DNA of 64,000 nt from JAYQKL01 sp049889535 (GTDB lineage: Bacteria; Pseudomonadota; Alphaproteobacteria; RS24). The stretch is taken from contig JBMHDF010000006.1 in NCBI GenBank assembly GCA_049889535.1, forward strand, positions 62,001 to 126,000, in the 5' to 3' direction. Positions 9,180-18,307 of the stretch are shown here, in pieces. The translations under genes were made by a program, and so were the position numbers. Under the pieces are notes generated by a model. That model did not search any database. It saw only the letters and a program-made list of their open reading frames with translations, and was not told where the DNA came from. Position 1 is the first letter of the stretch. Every line of letters starts with the position of its first letter.

Positions 9180-11810
9180 TTAGAAGTTCATGCCAACAGT
9201 GACACCCATTGTACGAGGTTCACCGAAGACAGCTGTTTGGTAAGCAAAGGTTTCGAAAGGCAGGCCTTCGATACGATAGCTTTCATCAAACAAGTTCCTG
9301 CTCCAGATAGACACATAGCTAGACTTGCCATTTGCCATTGGATACTCAAAGCGTACATTCGCATTTACGACATGACGCTCGTCAGAGTAAATCGCTGGTG
9401 ACACTTCTTGCTGTGTTTTCCAGTTATAGTCAACATGCGCACGCACACCAACACCATTTGACAATTCATTGGCATAATCCAGAGCCATTGACAATGCATG
9501 TTCTGGGTTGGCGCGAATGTCTTCACGAATGTCTGTTGTGCCCAAATATGGGTTATCAACTGGGTCAGCATCACCTGATGTATATGAATAGTTCATTGAA
9601 GCTGTGTAGTAATCACCCAACAAAGCAGTTACATCCAACTCGAAACCATACAGGTCTGAACTTGAGTTCACAATTGTACGGTCTGTTGACAGCAATCTAC
9701 TCTTCGGAATGTTATACTGCTCATTTACCAACTCGTAGAAATAAACAGCACCATTCACGCGCAGGCGATTTTCCATCAGGTCAGATTTGAAACCGAGCTC
9801 ATAAGCTGTGATTTCTTCTGGACCAAACAAGAAGTCTTCACCATAAGTCTTACCCGTCAGACGAACTGAGGTAGAAGACTGGTTAAAACCACCTGAACGG
9901 AAAGCTTCACTGCGTGAGGCATAAATCATCACATCATCATTAACATCATACTCAATAGTGATCGCTGGGTCTGTTGAGTCAAAAGAAACAGACGCAATAT
10001 TTGGATCAATCGTATTGCCCATTAATGTTGTTGTGTCACCGAAGAATGGTGAAACAGGTTGTTGGAAACCATCACGCTCTTCATCAGAAATACGCAGACC
10101 AGCTGTCACACGCAAAGCATCTGAAACATGATAAGTCAGGTTTGCATAGGCAGCCATCGCTTCTGTTTCAATGATGATAGGTGCCGCAGACGAGTTGCGG
10201 GCCAAGTTCATGGCCGTTGCATAAGCTGTGTATGAACCACGAACTGCAGGGTCATTTAAATAGGCAAGGACCACTGCATAGGCTGCAGCTTGGTCAGCAG
10301 GAGATGTTCCTGAAACTTGACCTGTTGCTTGACCATATTGCAAAGCTGTCGGCGTTGTTGCCTGAGCGTTTGCTAGACCTCCCAATGCACCCAATGGAGC
10401 AAGGGCTTGCAAATAATGCTGGGCATCATCACGACGGCTGAAACCACCCTGAATACGACGGTCAGTCGCTGTGTCTTCGTTGAAGTAATAAAGACCTGCA
10501 GTATATTCTAGCTGACCTTCCATGAAGTCACCTGTGAAAGTGGCTTCAAATGAATGCTGCTCATGCTCATCTGGGCCTTTACTGCCACCAGCACCTGTGT
10601 AGAATGCGCCGTTAATCGTGGCTGCAGTGCTTGCAAGCTGGGCAGCCAAATCAGAACGAGGTGTTGCGTCTACAGGAAGAGCTGTTGTGCCTGGAAGCGC
10701 CCCAAAAAATGCGAGGAACTGGTTTGCACCTGTAACAAACGGGTTATAACCTGCTGCGATTTGACGCAAAATACCATTGTTAGAAGTTGGCAATAAGGCA
10801 ACATTACGTTGGCCATCTTGCATACGATAGCCACCTGTAAATTTCACGCTATGGTCTTCCGCATAATCCCATTTTAGGTTTGCCATGAAACCATATTGCT
10901 CCAATTCGCCTTTATAAAGAGGGCTTGATGAAGCGGCTGTGTCTTGACGTGTATAAGCAGGTGTTGCTGTACCAAAAGTAACCGCATTTTGGAATACAGA
11001 TGCTGCACCAGCGGTTGTGATAGGTGTCACCTGATAATACAATGAAGAAGACTCAGTCATTGAATAGTCAGCTGTAATGTTCAACTCAACGTCATCTGAC
11101 AATTCATTCAAATATGACAAACGATAGCCAAAGCGCTCAGATGCACCAAAGTTTTCGCCTGGACCTGTGTTTTCCACCCAACCATCATCATCTTCATATG
11201 AAGCTGATAGACGAACAGCGGCAGTCTCACTCATTGGGATATTGACATAACCAGATGCCTTACGCAGATTATTGTCACCAAATCCGACTTGGAAACGGCC
11301 AAAATATTCATCAGTCGATGGTTTTGCAGAAATGATATTAATCGCACCAGCGACAGAGTTACGACCATAAAGTGTACCTTGTGGGCCTTTTAGAACCTCA
11401 ACCCGCGCAATGTCAGGTGAGTCAAAAGCCAGACCAATCACCTTACCAAGATACATTCCGTCTTGATAAAGGGCGACTTTACTGTCCAGACCGTGTTGAG
11501 GGTCAATCGTACCCACGCCACGAATACTAATCCGAATCCCGTTCGGGTTAGCAGCTGCTGGATATGTAAATAGACCCGGGGTGAATTCTGAAATATCTTC
11601 AAAACCTTGAATATCGCGAACCTCAAGTGCTTCAGTATCAAAAGCTGAAATTGAGATTGGCACATTTTGCAATGACTCTTCTTTTTTCTGGGCTGTTACA
11701 ATGATGTTATCAATAACACGACCATCTTGAGCGATGGCGTGGCTTGATACCATTGTCCCCGTAAAACCCAATGCAAGAGCGAGCATTGATTTAGACATAA
11801 GTTTAGGCAT
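9180..11810 (-). CDS. TonB-dependent outer-membrane receptor
   Basis: An 876-residue outer-membrane receptor. The signal peptide runs to about residue 27 (AIA then QDG). A TonB-box-like DNIIVTAQKKEES follows, then the plug domain with ISIRGVGT and LKGPQGTLYGRNSVAGAINI at about 110-170. The remainder is a 22-strand barrel-type sequence ending in the C-terminal Phe needed for outer-membrane insertion. GGGAG precedes the ATG. The size and plug resemble the large receptor families common in sphingomonads and related bacteria, which import siderophores but also glycans and hydrophobic compounds. Placement between sulfatases and a steroid gene block suggests import of the catabolic substrate. The ligand cannot be read from sequence. 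Confidence 0.92.
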   Translation of the reverse strand: MPKLMSKSMLALALGFTGTMVSSHAIAQDGRVIDNIIVTAQKKEESLQNVPISISAFDTEALEVRDIQGFEDISEFTPGLFTYPAAANPNGIRISIRGVGTIDPQHGLDSKVALYQDGMYLGKVIGLAFDSPDIARVEVLKGPQGTLYGRNSVAGAINIISAKPSTDEYFGRFQVGFGDNNLRKASGYVNIPMSETAAVRLSASYEDDDGWVENTGPGENFGASERFGYRLSYLNELSDDVELNITADYSMTESSSLYYQVTPITTAGAASVFQNAVTFGTATPAYTRQDTAASSSPLYKGELEQYGFMANLKWDYAEDHSVKFTGGYRMQDGQRNVALLPTSNNGILRQIAAGYNPFVTGANQFLAFFGALPGTTALPVDATPRSDLAAQLASTAATINGAFYTGAGGSKGPDEHEQHSFEATFTGDFMEGQLEYTAGLYYFNEDTATDRRIQGGFSRRDDAQHYLQALAPLGALGGLANAQATTPTALQYGQATGQVSGTSPADQAAAYAVVLAYLNDPAVRGSYTAYATAMNLARNSSAAPIIIETEAMAAYANLTYHVSDALRVTAGLRISDEERDGFQQPVSPFFGDTTTLMGNTIDPNIASVSFDSTDPAITIEYDVNDDVMIYASRSEAFRSGGFNQSSTSVRLTGKTYGEDFLFGPEEITAYELGFKSDLMENRLRVNGAVYFYELVNEQYNIPKSRLLSTDRTIVNSSSDLYGFELDVTALLGDYYTASMNYSYTSGDADPVDNPYLGTTDIREDIRANPEHALSMALDYANELSNGVGVRAHVDYNWKTQQEVSPAIYSDERHVVNANVRFEYPMANGKSSYVSIWSRNLFDESYRIEGLPFETFAYQTAVFGEPRTMGVTVGMNF

Positions 11811-11852
11811 GTGTGCTCCCTACCCTAATTATTAAAGTTTTTGTAAAAAGGT

Positions 11853-11876
11853 ATAATCACCTTATACAAGTTGTAT
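11853..11876 (-). promoter_or_regulatory. Two overlapping palindromes upstream of the TonB receptor
   Basis: ATACAAGTTGTAT at 11864-11876 is a perfect odd palindrome (ATACAA/TTGTAT around G). Directly beside it ATAATCACCTTAT (11853-11865) matches motif A of this window at 10 of 13 positions. They lie about 45-65 bases upstream of the receptor start, where an operator would be expected. The weak motif A match alone would not be convincing. Confidence 0.35.
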
Positions 11877-12003
11877 TCTTGAGAAATAATCAGTTTTTTA
11901 CAACCTAAATTATCATTCAATATAAACATTTATAAAGCTGTGCTATAAATGCAACAGCCGGTTAGGCCTTTAAAAAAGCTATCCCATTGATTAATTGAAC
12001 GAC

Positions 12004-13680
12004 TTATTGGGCGGTTTTTGGCAACAGTTTTGCCCGCCCCCAAATGGTGCCATAAAAAATACGGCCATTTTCATCAATAGTGATACCGGAGTATTCTGAA
12101 TTATATTTTTGACCACCAATCACATAATGAAATGTTTCCTCACCCGTGTACCAATCGAGCGCTTCGAGCGTCCATTTATTATTGCGTGCGCCAATAAAAT
12201 AAACCTGATTGGTCCCTGCACTTACCCAAGGCACGCCATTGGGTGAGCTTACATCTTCGTTAACCCAAGAGGTGTAAAGTTTTTTATCCGCTGGATCCCA
12301 ATGAAATTTTTGCACCCCATAGGGTTGAAAACGTGGATTGCTTCCGAGTGGGCCAATTAAAAATCCGTGAGAAAAACCATTTTCCGGCATGTAAAAGGGA
12401 ATATTACGTGGACGGTTATTAACCACCAAAGCCCCATATCCAGACACCACCACCGTTTGTTCTGATTGAATTTTGGCAACATTTAAATCACCCATCGTAA
12501 CCGGCGCCATTGCCGCAATCCGACGAGATGGCGCATGAGGCAATGTTTTCCAATCCGCAGGAATCTCGTCGCGCCAGAATAGTGTGACATTCATACGCTC
12601 ATCACCGTCTGTAATCACAACAAATTTGTCTTCATCATCAAATCCCATCAGCGACGGCGTTGCACCGGTACCCGCCCCCGTGCCATTGCGATAAGCTGCC
12701 ACCCATGCACCATCAGCTTCTGAGATTGAAAAAGACTGATTTTTCCAAACCACCTTATGCATGTGATTGCGTGATGCGACATAAATACCGCCCGCTTCAT
12801 CAACAGCCAGTGAATTACGCACCCAGCCATAACCAACGCCTTGTGATTCCAAATCCTCATCAGAGTCATAAGACAAACGCGTAATGCGATAATCTGACAA
12901 GTCCTGAGAAACCGCAACCAAATAGCCCTTCTCAGTCGGCAAAACAATCCAACCATCAAAAGTCACATTCATGCCAACCGATGGACCTGCCGCTTCGGCA
13001 GGCATTTTAAATACAGCTTTTTCGACAATATCTGAACTTGCATCGCCCTCAACCGCATCACCATAAGCGCGAATTGTGCCATCCTTATTGGCAATGTAAA
13101 ACCAACCATTACTGCCAACCACTGTGTAAACGGCTGATAAGTCACGCAGGGGCATAATCGCTTTAATGGACTGCCACAAAGCGGTTTGCCCGTTATTTTT
13201 ATCTAGCTTTGCTGTGATTTTCTCAGACCATGCCTGCGTATATTCATTTGCGAATTCACTCGGCAGATGTGCCAGAATTTCATAGGTCTCATCGTCAAGC
13301 TTGAAAACACCATTGACTCCACTACTCCATAAAACACGGCGTCCATCAGGGTAAAGGCTTGACGTAAAAGCACCAAAATGACCAGGCCCCAAATGCTGAT
13401 AAAGAATTTCATCATCATTCAAAGCGCGGCTTTTATCCAGCGGGCCCGGAATTGGCGTGCTGTCTTGTTGTGCAGGCTCACCATGAGGTATTGGATTTAC
13501 GCCATCTGCCACAAAATTATTTTGCGGTGGGAATTTAATGTCTGTTCGAACCGCTTCAGATTTAAAAGGTGCCGCGCTAAGAGGCGAAACAGGAGCCTCA
13601 TCAATTGAAAAAAATCGGTACCCGATAAAACCGGCGATTAAAACCATCGATAAAACAATTATTCTTTTTCTTTGTGACAT
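12004..13680 (-). CDS. Membrane-anchored beta-propeller-like protein of unknown function
   Basis: I do not recognise a family with certainty. The 558-residue product has one N-terminal membrane segment (residues about 6-24), then a Pro-rich linker, then a long region rich in short beta motifs such as GSNGWFYIANKDGTIRAYG, LAVDEAGGIYVASRNH and ITIDENGRIFYGTIWG. This pattern is typical of periplasmic beta-propellers that bind small molecules or quinones. No catalytic residues are obvious. It is transcribed away from the TetR gene at 13807, and motif A (13750-13766) lies between the two start codons, so it is probably co-regulated with the isomerase/KstD operon. It may bind a steroid intermediate, which is a guess. 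Confidence 0.6.
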   Translation of the reverse strand: MSQRKRIIVLSMVLIAGFIGYRFFSIDEAPVSPLSAAPFKSEAVRTDIKFPPQNNFVADGVNPIPHGEPAQQDSTPIPGPLDKSRALNDDEILYQHLGPGHFGAFTSSLYPDGRRVLWSSGVNGVFKLDDETYEILAHLPSEFANEYTQAWSEKITAKLDKNNGQTALWQSIKAIMPLRDLSAVYTVVGSNGWFYIANKDGTIRAYGDAVEGDASSDIVEKAVFKMPAEAAGPSVGMNVTFDGWIVLPTEKGYLVAVSQDLSDYRITRLSYDSDEDLESQGVGYGWVRNSLAVDEAGGIYVASRNHMHKVVWKNQSFSISEADGAWVAAYRNGTGAGTGATPSLMGFDDEDKFVVITDGDERMNVTLFWRDEIPADWKTLPHAPSRRIAAMAPVTMGDLNVAKIQSEQTVVVSGYGALVVNNRPRNIPFYMPENGFSHGFLIGPLGSNPRFQPYGVQKFHWDPADKKLYTSWVNEDVSSPNGVPWVSAGTNQVYFIGARNNKWTLEALDWYTGEETFHYVIGGQKYNSEYSGITIDENGRIFYGTIWGRAKLLPKTAQ

Positions 13681-13749
13681 GACAAACCCTCCAAATTTTT
13701 TATTTTCATTATGGCAATATCAAATTTGCCATAAGTTCTCGACAAATAA

Positions 13750-13766
13750 ATAATCTGATTATATTT
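13750..13766. promoter_or_regulatory. Motif A operator candidate, site 1
   Basis: ATAATCTGATTATATTT. The first 13 bases are a perfect palindrome (ATAATC-T-GATTAT). All 17 bases recur exactly at 42783-42799, and 15 of 17 at 39548-39564. All three sites lie between divergent genes. Here the site is 69 bases from the beta-propeller gene start and 40 bases upstream of the TetR gene, which is the natural candidate for the binding protein. Confidence 0.65.
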
Positions 13767-13806
13767 AGCGTGACAAATTACAAGCAGTCATTTATTGATA
13801 GTCAGG

Positions 13807-14412
13807 ATGACACTACAAAACACAAATAACAAGACCAAAGCAAAAGCGCCGCCGCAGCGGCGCACGCAATTTGAACGACGTGCCGTAACGCGCGGTGCAA
13901 TTTTGGATAGCGCTAAAGAATTGTTTGGCAAAAATGGCTTTGAAAAAACCAGCCTTGAGCATATTGCCAAAAATTGCAACATTACAACTGGCCCCATCTA
14001 TCATTATTTTTCAAATAAAAAAGACCTGTTTGAGAGCGTCGTAAAATCATTAGAGCTTGATTATTACGAAACCCTTTTAGAATTTGAGAAAAAAAAGAAT
14101 GTTGAAAATATTGATGTCTGGAATTCGTTTTTAGAAAAATGCTTTGATGAAGAATTTCGTCAAATCGTTTTAATTGACAGTCTTAATATTTTAGGGCGCG
14201 AGCGCTGGGCGGATTCAAATATTACGCAAAAATCTTTCCAACTGTTTTTTGCCGACACCAAAAAAGGCGAAGACGAAAAAGCCGTTCTTAAAACTAGATT
14301 ACTGGTTGCCGCGCTAACTGAGTTGGCTATATATGTCGCCGAAAGTTCCGACCCTACATCACTTAAAGAGATTTCCCGTGAAGTGTTCATCGAGTTAACA
14401 ACAATAAGATAA
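13807..14412 (+). CDS. TetR-family transcriptional regulator (candidate motif A binder)
   Basis: A 201-residue regulator. The N-terminal helix-turn-helix is clear: ILDSAKELFGKNGFEKTSLE, then ITTGPIYHYFSNKKDLF, the TetR recognition helix. The C-terminal ligand domain is typical in length and shows no further motif. Start at ATG 13807 is a choice: a TTG at 13795 is in frame, but neither has a good ribosome site. It is the first gene of an operon with an SDR, the steroid isomerase and the KstD-like enzyme, starting 12 bases before the SDR. The palindrome at 13750 suggests autoregulation and control of the divergent gene. The ligand is probably a pathway intermediate or its CoA ester. Confidence 0.88.
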   Translation: MTLQNTNNKTKAKAPPQRRTQFERRAVTRGAILDSAKELFGKNGFEKTSLEHIAKNCNITTGPIYHYFSNKKDLFESVVKSLELDYYETLLEFEKKKNVENIDVWNSFLEKCFDEEFRQIVLIDSLNILGRERWADSNITQKSFQLFFADTKKGEDEKAVLKTRLLVAALTELAIYVAESSDPTSLKEISREVFIELTTIR

Positions 14413-14423
14413 AGGATTTTTCA

Positions 14424-15266
14424 ATGCAAAATTTCAAGGATAGAGTTGCTGTCATCACTGGCGCTGGCGGGGGGATTGGGAGCGCAATTGCTGAGAATTT
14501 AGCGCAAAGAGGATGCCACCTCGCCCTTCTAGACATTAATCAAAAAGCGCTTGATGAAGTAAAGTCAAAACTCGCAGATAGTTCTGTCAACATCACAACC
14601 CATATAGTCGATGTGACAGATAAAAATGCATATGCCGCAACCGCGCAAGAGGTTTTGAAAGCGCATGGGGGTGTTAACATTTTGATAAACAATGCGGGCA
14701 TCACCCTGCAAAAAGAATTTAATACGCATAGTCTTGAAGATTTAGAATGGATTATCGGTATTAATCTTTGGGGTGTTGTGTATGGGTGTCATTTTTTCAA
14801 AGAAGCACTTGAAGAAGCTGACGAAGCTCATGTTGTTAACCTTTCCAGCATGGCAGCTTTTGCTGGCTTCCCGTCGCAATCAACTTATTGCATGACAAAG
14901 AAGGCGGTTCAGGGGTTGAGCGAGTCATTATGGGCAGAATGGCAGATTAAAGGCATTGGCGTCACAAGTGTTCATCCCGGCGCGATACGCACCAATATTA
15001 TTATGGCAACACTCGAAGCATCCGATAATGTGGAAGCCGCAAAACGGAATAATGAAATGGCCATGAAAACCGCAACTGCCCCTGAAAAAGCCGCCGACTT
15101 GATTGTGCAGGCCATTGCAAAAAACAAGAAGCGATTACTGATTGGGCTTGATGCCAAAATTTTGAACTTCCTAGCCTGGATTGCGCCTGGCTTTGTGAAC
15201 TGGGCAATGAAAAAAATTGCGCAGAAAATTAATAAGGACATGCAGGCTTTAAAAGCATCATCTTAA
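14424..15266 (+). CDS. Short-chain dehydrogenase, possible hydroxysteroid dehydrogenase
   Basis: A 280-residue classical SDR. The cofactor loop TGAGGGIG is at residues 12-19, NNAG follows, and LSSMAAFAG...YCMTK supplies the Ser, Tyr and Lys of the active site. The C-terminal 30 residues (LAWIAPGFVNWAMKKIAQKI) are extended and amphipathic, as in membrane-associated members. AAGGA precedes the ATG. It lies between the TetR gene and the ketosteroid isomerase gene, so oxidation of a steroid hydroxyl (for example 3-beta-OH to the 3-ketone that the isomerase needs) is a reasonable inference. The sequence alone does not fix substrate or stereochemistry. Confidence 0.8.
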   Translation: MQNFKDRVAVITGAGGGIGSAIAENLAQRGCHLALLDINQKALDEVKSKLADSSVNITTHIVDVTDKNAYAATAQEVLKAHGGVNILINNAGITLQKEFNTHSLEDLEWIIGINLWGVVYGCHFFKEALEEADEAHVVNLSSMAAFAGFPSQSTYCMTKKAVQGLSESLWAEWQIKGIGVTSVHPGAIRTNIIMATLEASDNVEAAKRNNEMAMKTATAPEKAADLIVQAIAKNKKRLLIGLDAKILNFLAWIAPGFVNWAMKKIAQKINKDMQALKASS

Positions 15267-15286
15267 GACAAAATGTGAGGGGTAAA

Positions 15287-15670
15287 ATGTCAAACTCATT
15301 AGCGGATAAAATGATTGCAGCCGTTGAAGGCTATATTGAACATTTCAATGCGCAAGACTATAACGCAATTGCTGAGCTTTATGCTGAAAATGCAACTGTT
15401 GAAGATCCAGTTGGCACAGCTTTAAAAAAGGGCCGGGAAGAAATTCGTGCTTTTTACGAAAATGCGGTTTCGGGCGGCACAAAACTTGCCCTCACCGCGC
15501 CAATCCGCGTGGCAGAACGCGAAGCGGCCTTTGCCTTTCAAGCCATTGTAAAAACCGAACAAGGCAATATGACGATAGATATTATTGATACTTTCGCCTT
15601 CAATGACGCTGGTGAAGTGACACAAATGCGCGCCTTTTGGGGACAGCGCAATATGACGATGGGTAAATGA
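15287..15670 (+). CDS. ksi: Steroid Delta5-3-ketosteroid isomerase
   Basis: A 127-residue NTF2-fold protein starting at ATG 15287 behind GAGGGG; a GTG twelve bases earlier is less likely. It moves the double bond of a 3-keto-Delta5-steroid to Delta4. The match to the Comamonas testosteroni enzyme is strong by eye: Tyr16 in GYIEHFNAQD, Asp40 in ATVEDPVG and Asp101 in IDIIDTF occupy the places of catalytic Tyr14, Asp38 and Asp99, and EAAFAF and MRAFWG are also shared. Retention of all three residues separates it from the many generic SnoaL-like proteins. It lies eight bases before the KstD-like gene, the next step expected in ring A degradation. This gene is one of the best pieces of evidence for steroid metabolism. 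Confidence 0.88.
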   Translation: MSNSLADKMIAAVEGYIEHFNAQDYNAIAELYAENATVEDPVGTALKKGREEIRAFYENAVSGGTKLALTAPIRVAEREAAFAFQAIVKTEQGNMTIDIIDTFAFNDAGEVTQMRAFWGQRNMTMGK

Positions 15671-15677
15671 GGCAAAA

Positions 15678-17342
15678 ATGGAAATTCGGGAAGTTGATGT
15701 ATTAGTTGTGGGCTCTGGTGCTGGCGGTCTTACCGCAGCAATTGTTGCAAAAGAACATGGTGGCGATGCTTTAATTATTGAAAAAACAGACCAATATGGC
15801 GGCACAACAGCAACTTCGGGGGGCGGCATTTGGATTCCCTGTAATCATTTAATGGCCAAACATGGTGAAACCGATACACAAGAGGCAGCGTTAACATATC
15901 TCAAAGCCACCGTAGGCGATGAGGTTTCGGAAGAAAGGCTAATGTCCTATGTTGAAAACGCGCCAAAAATGCTGAAATTTTTGGAAGATAATTCTGACGT
16001 TAAGTTTAACGCGACCCCTTATGCCGATTATTTCCCCGATAAGCCGGGTGGCAAAGATGGCTATCGCACGCTTGACCCGCACCCAATCAGCGCGGCGTCT
16101 ATTGGGAAAGAATTTGACCATGTGCGCCCGCCGCATACCCAGACAATTTTTTGGGGGTTCACGCTGACAGTTAATGAAGCCAAAATCATCATCACCCGCA
16201 CACGCGGGTGGCAGTGGATTTTGTTCAAACTCATGGCGACCTATTGGCTGGATATTCCTTTCCGCCTCAAAACCAAACGACATCGGCGTTTATCACTCGG
16301 CAATGCCCTGATTGTGCGGGCTTTAAAATCCGTATTTAAGAAAAAAATTCCTATATGGCGGAATACAAAACTCATAGAGCTGATAAGCGATAACGGCAAA
16401 GTAACTGGCGCGATTATTGAAAAAGATGGCGAAACCATGCAAATTAACACCCGTCGCGGGGTGATTATGGCGGCTGGCGGCTTTGAACATAATCGTGAGA
16501 TGCGCGCCAAGCACTTACCAAGCCCTACGGATTCAGATTGGAGCGCGGCCAATGGCCATAACACGGGTGACTCTATCATTGCCGCACAAGCTGCAGGCGC
16601 GGGTGTATCCTTGATGGACGCTGCTTGGTGGGGGCCAGCCGTACGTTTACCCAGAGAGGACCGCTCACGTATTCTTTTTGCAGAGCGCGCCCTGCCCGGA
16701 ATCTATATTATCAATAAAAAAGGTGAGCGGTTTTTAAATGAAGCGGCCTCATATGATGAAGTTGGGCGTCAGTTATATAATGCTGATGTGCCCGCTTATG
16801 TCATTTTTGATGCCAATGTGCGCGCCCGCTACCCCGTCGGACCCATTCTACCAAGTTCGGCACAACCCGATATTGCTTGGCCAGATAAAATTAAGAGTAT
16901 TGTTAAAAAGGCAAATACTTTAAGTGAGTTAGCCGAATTAATTGAAGTTCCAGCTGAGGCGCTTATCAACACCGCAGCCCGCGTGACACAATTTGCCAAA
17001 GATGGCGTAGATGAAGATTTTAACAAAGGTGGCAACACTTATGACCGTTATTATGGCGACCAAAGCGTTACGCCAAACCCTTGCATGGGGCCACTTGAAA
17101 AAGGCCCTTTTTATGCCTTTCCAATATATCCAGGCGATATAGGAACAAAGGGCGGGATTGATGTGGATGTCAATGGCCAAGCTTTAACCGAGAAAGGCAA
17201 GCCTATTCAAGGGCTCTATGCGACTGGCAACAACGCGTCCTCTGTTATGGGGCGCACATATCCGGGCGCAGGCTCAACCATTGGTCCAGCCATGACATTT
17301 GGATATGTCGCAGCAAAACACGCTATGGGGGCTAACGACTAG
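15678..17342 (+). CDS. kstD: 3-ketosteroid 1-dehydrogenase-like flavoprotein
   Basis: A 554-residue FAD protein of the fumarate reductase/KstD family. The FAD-binding GSGAGG is at residues 12-17 with EK at the end of the second strand, and TSGGG follows. AERALPG and the RFLNEAASYDE block match KstD-type enzymes. GPFYAFPIYPGDIGTKGG at 476-493 contains the conserved Tyr479 and the PGD-GTKGG loop, and the C-terminal half ends with TGNNASSVMGRTYPGAG, which closes over FAD. KstD desaturates C1-C2 of 3-ketosteroids. A relative acting at C4-C5 (a 5-alpha-steroid 4-dehydrogenase) cannot be excluded. It is downstream of the isomerase, in the correct biochemical order. Its stop overlaps the convergent hydrolase gene by four bases. 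Confidence 0.85.
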   Translation: MEIREVDVLVVGSGAGGLTAAIVAKEHGGDALIIEKTDQYGGTTATSGGGIWIPCNHLMAKHGETDTQEAALTYLKATVGDEVSEERLMSYVENAPKMLKFLEDNSDVKFNATPYADYFPDKPGGKDGYRTLDPHPISAASIGKEFDHVRPPHTQTIFWGFTLTVNEAKIIITRTRGWQWILFKLMATYWLDIPFRLKTKRHRRLSLGNALIVRALKSVFKKKIPIWRNTKLIELISDNGKVTGAIIEKDGETMQINTRRGVIMAAGGFEHNREMRAKHLPSPTDSDWSAANGHNTGDSIIAAQAAGAGVSLMDAAWWGPAVRLPREDRSRILFAERALPGIYIINKKGERFLNEAASYDEVGRQLYNADVPAYVIFDANVRARYPVGPILPSSAQPDIAWPDKIKSIVKKANTLSELAELIEVPAEALINTAARVTQFAKDGVDEDFNKGGNTYDRYYGDQSVTPNPCMGPLEKGPFYAFPIYPGDIGTKGGIDVDVNGQALTEKGKPIQGLYATGNNASSVMGRTYPGAGSTIGPAMTFGYVAAKHAMGAND

Positions 17343-18304
17343 TTAGAATTCACAAAATTAAGTTCACACAGCCAGTCATCTATTGCTTTGCAAAACGGTT
17401 TAATCGCCCGATAGGCAAAAACATTATGGCTGGCTTTTGCAATTATATGGGTTTTGATAGAGTGTGCGGCGGTAAAATCTTTCACAGCTTCCTCAGGCGT
17501 TAAACCAATATCATGCTCGCCAAAGGCCATCATTAATGGCTCGGTTAGCATGGCGACTTCTTTAACAAAACTGCCCCGCAACATCGACATCATACCGCCT
17601 GCCCCATAAAGGTTGCACATAATATCATGCAAAAACTGATTGCTTTGCTCAGTTTCACCACCAAAGCTTTTTGACCCAAAGCGTGGCCCACCCGCATATG
17701 ATGGGTAGAGCTCTTTAAATTTTTTTAAGGTTAGCTTTTCTAAATCAGCTTCAATTTTTTCTGGTTGATTAATATATTGTTTTTCTTCGTCATCTAATCC
17801 CCAATCCAGACCGCCAGCATTTGAGCCAATTAACAAGATAGCATCATAAAAAGGCACGCTAGCTTTCTTGGCGGCGGCATGCACTAACATCGTCATCATC
17901 CCGCCCATAGAATGCCCACAACCAATGGTTTTGCTGATGGTCAGACCGCAATTTTGTTGAAAATTTTGTAAACAATTTAATAAATAATCAGCGGCCATGC
18001 GCGGCGACATAAAACCATGCCCCTCAGCAATGGGGTTGCCGCCGGTGCCCGGCACATCCATTGCAATCACACCATGCCCTAAATCGGTCAAGTGCTTGGC
18101 AAAGCTGTAGGAAATGCCATCAGCATCACCGAGATCAAAAAGCTTCGCAGTATGCCCCCCACCGGGTAAGCAAAAAAACAAGCATCCGCTAAAAGACTTT
18201 TCTGTTGGCTTATAAAGCGTGGCAGACAATTCCCATTCAGCAGATTTTTGAACAGCCCCTTCAGGCGCAAAAAAAACGCTGTTGTGTAGTGCCTCAATCT
18301 GCAT
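17339..18304 (-). CDS. Alpha/beta-hydrolase
   Basis: A 321-residue serine hydrolase. The oxyanion-type GGGH is near residue 50, GHSMGG is the nucleophile elbow, GEHDIG probably carries the acid, and ASHNVF the catalytic His. The start ATG is three bases after the stop of the ferredoxin gene, so the two form an operon. There is no signal peptide. In a steroid locus such an enzyme could cleave an ester, a thioester or a ring-opened carbon-carbon bond, but the meta-cleavage (HsaD-like) family has other flanking motifs, so I do not assign that role. Confidence 0.78.
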   Translation of the reverse strand: MQIEALHNSVFFAPEGAVQKSAEWELSATLYKPTEKSFSGCLFFCLPGGGHTAKLFDLGDADGISYSFAKHLTDLGHGVIAMDVPGTGGNPIAEGHGFMSPRMAADYLLNCLQNFQQNCGLTISKTIGCGHSMGGMMTMLVHAAAKKASVPFYDAILLIGSNAGGLDWGLDDEEKQYINQPEKIEADLEKLTLKKFKELYPSYAGGPRFGSKSFGGETEQSNQFLHDIMCNLYGAGGMMSMLRGSFVKEVAMLTEPLMMAFGEHDIGLTPEEAVKDFTAAHSIKTHIIAKASHNVFAYRAIKPFCKAIDDWLCELNFVNSN

Positions 18305-18307
18305 GAA

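Noticed and set aside
9332..10796. Several open frames on the strand opposite the TonB receptor
   Set aside because: They have low-complexity His/Gln-rich translations, no ribosome sites and lie fully within a well-supported gene.
15287..15670. Generic SnoaL/NTF2 protein as the only call for the small protein before KstD
   Set aside because: All three catalytic residues and several neighbouring motifs of ketosteroid isomerase are present, so the specific call is better supported.
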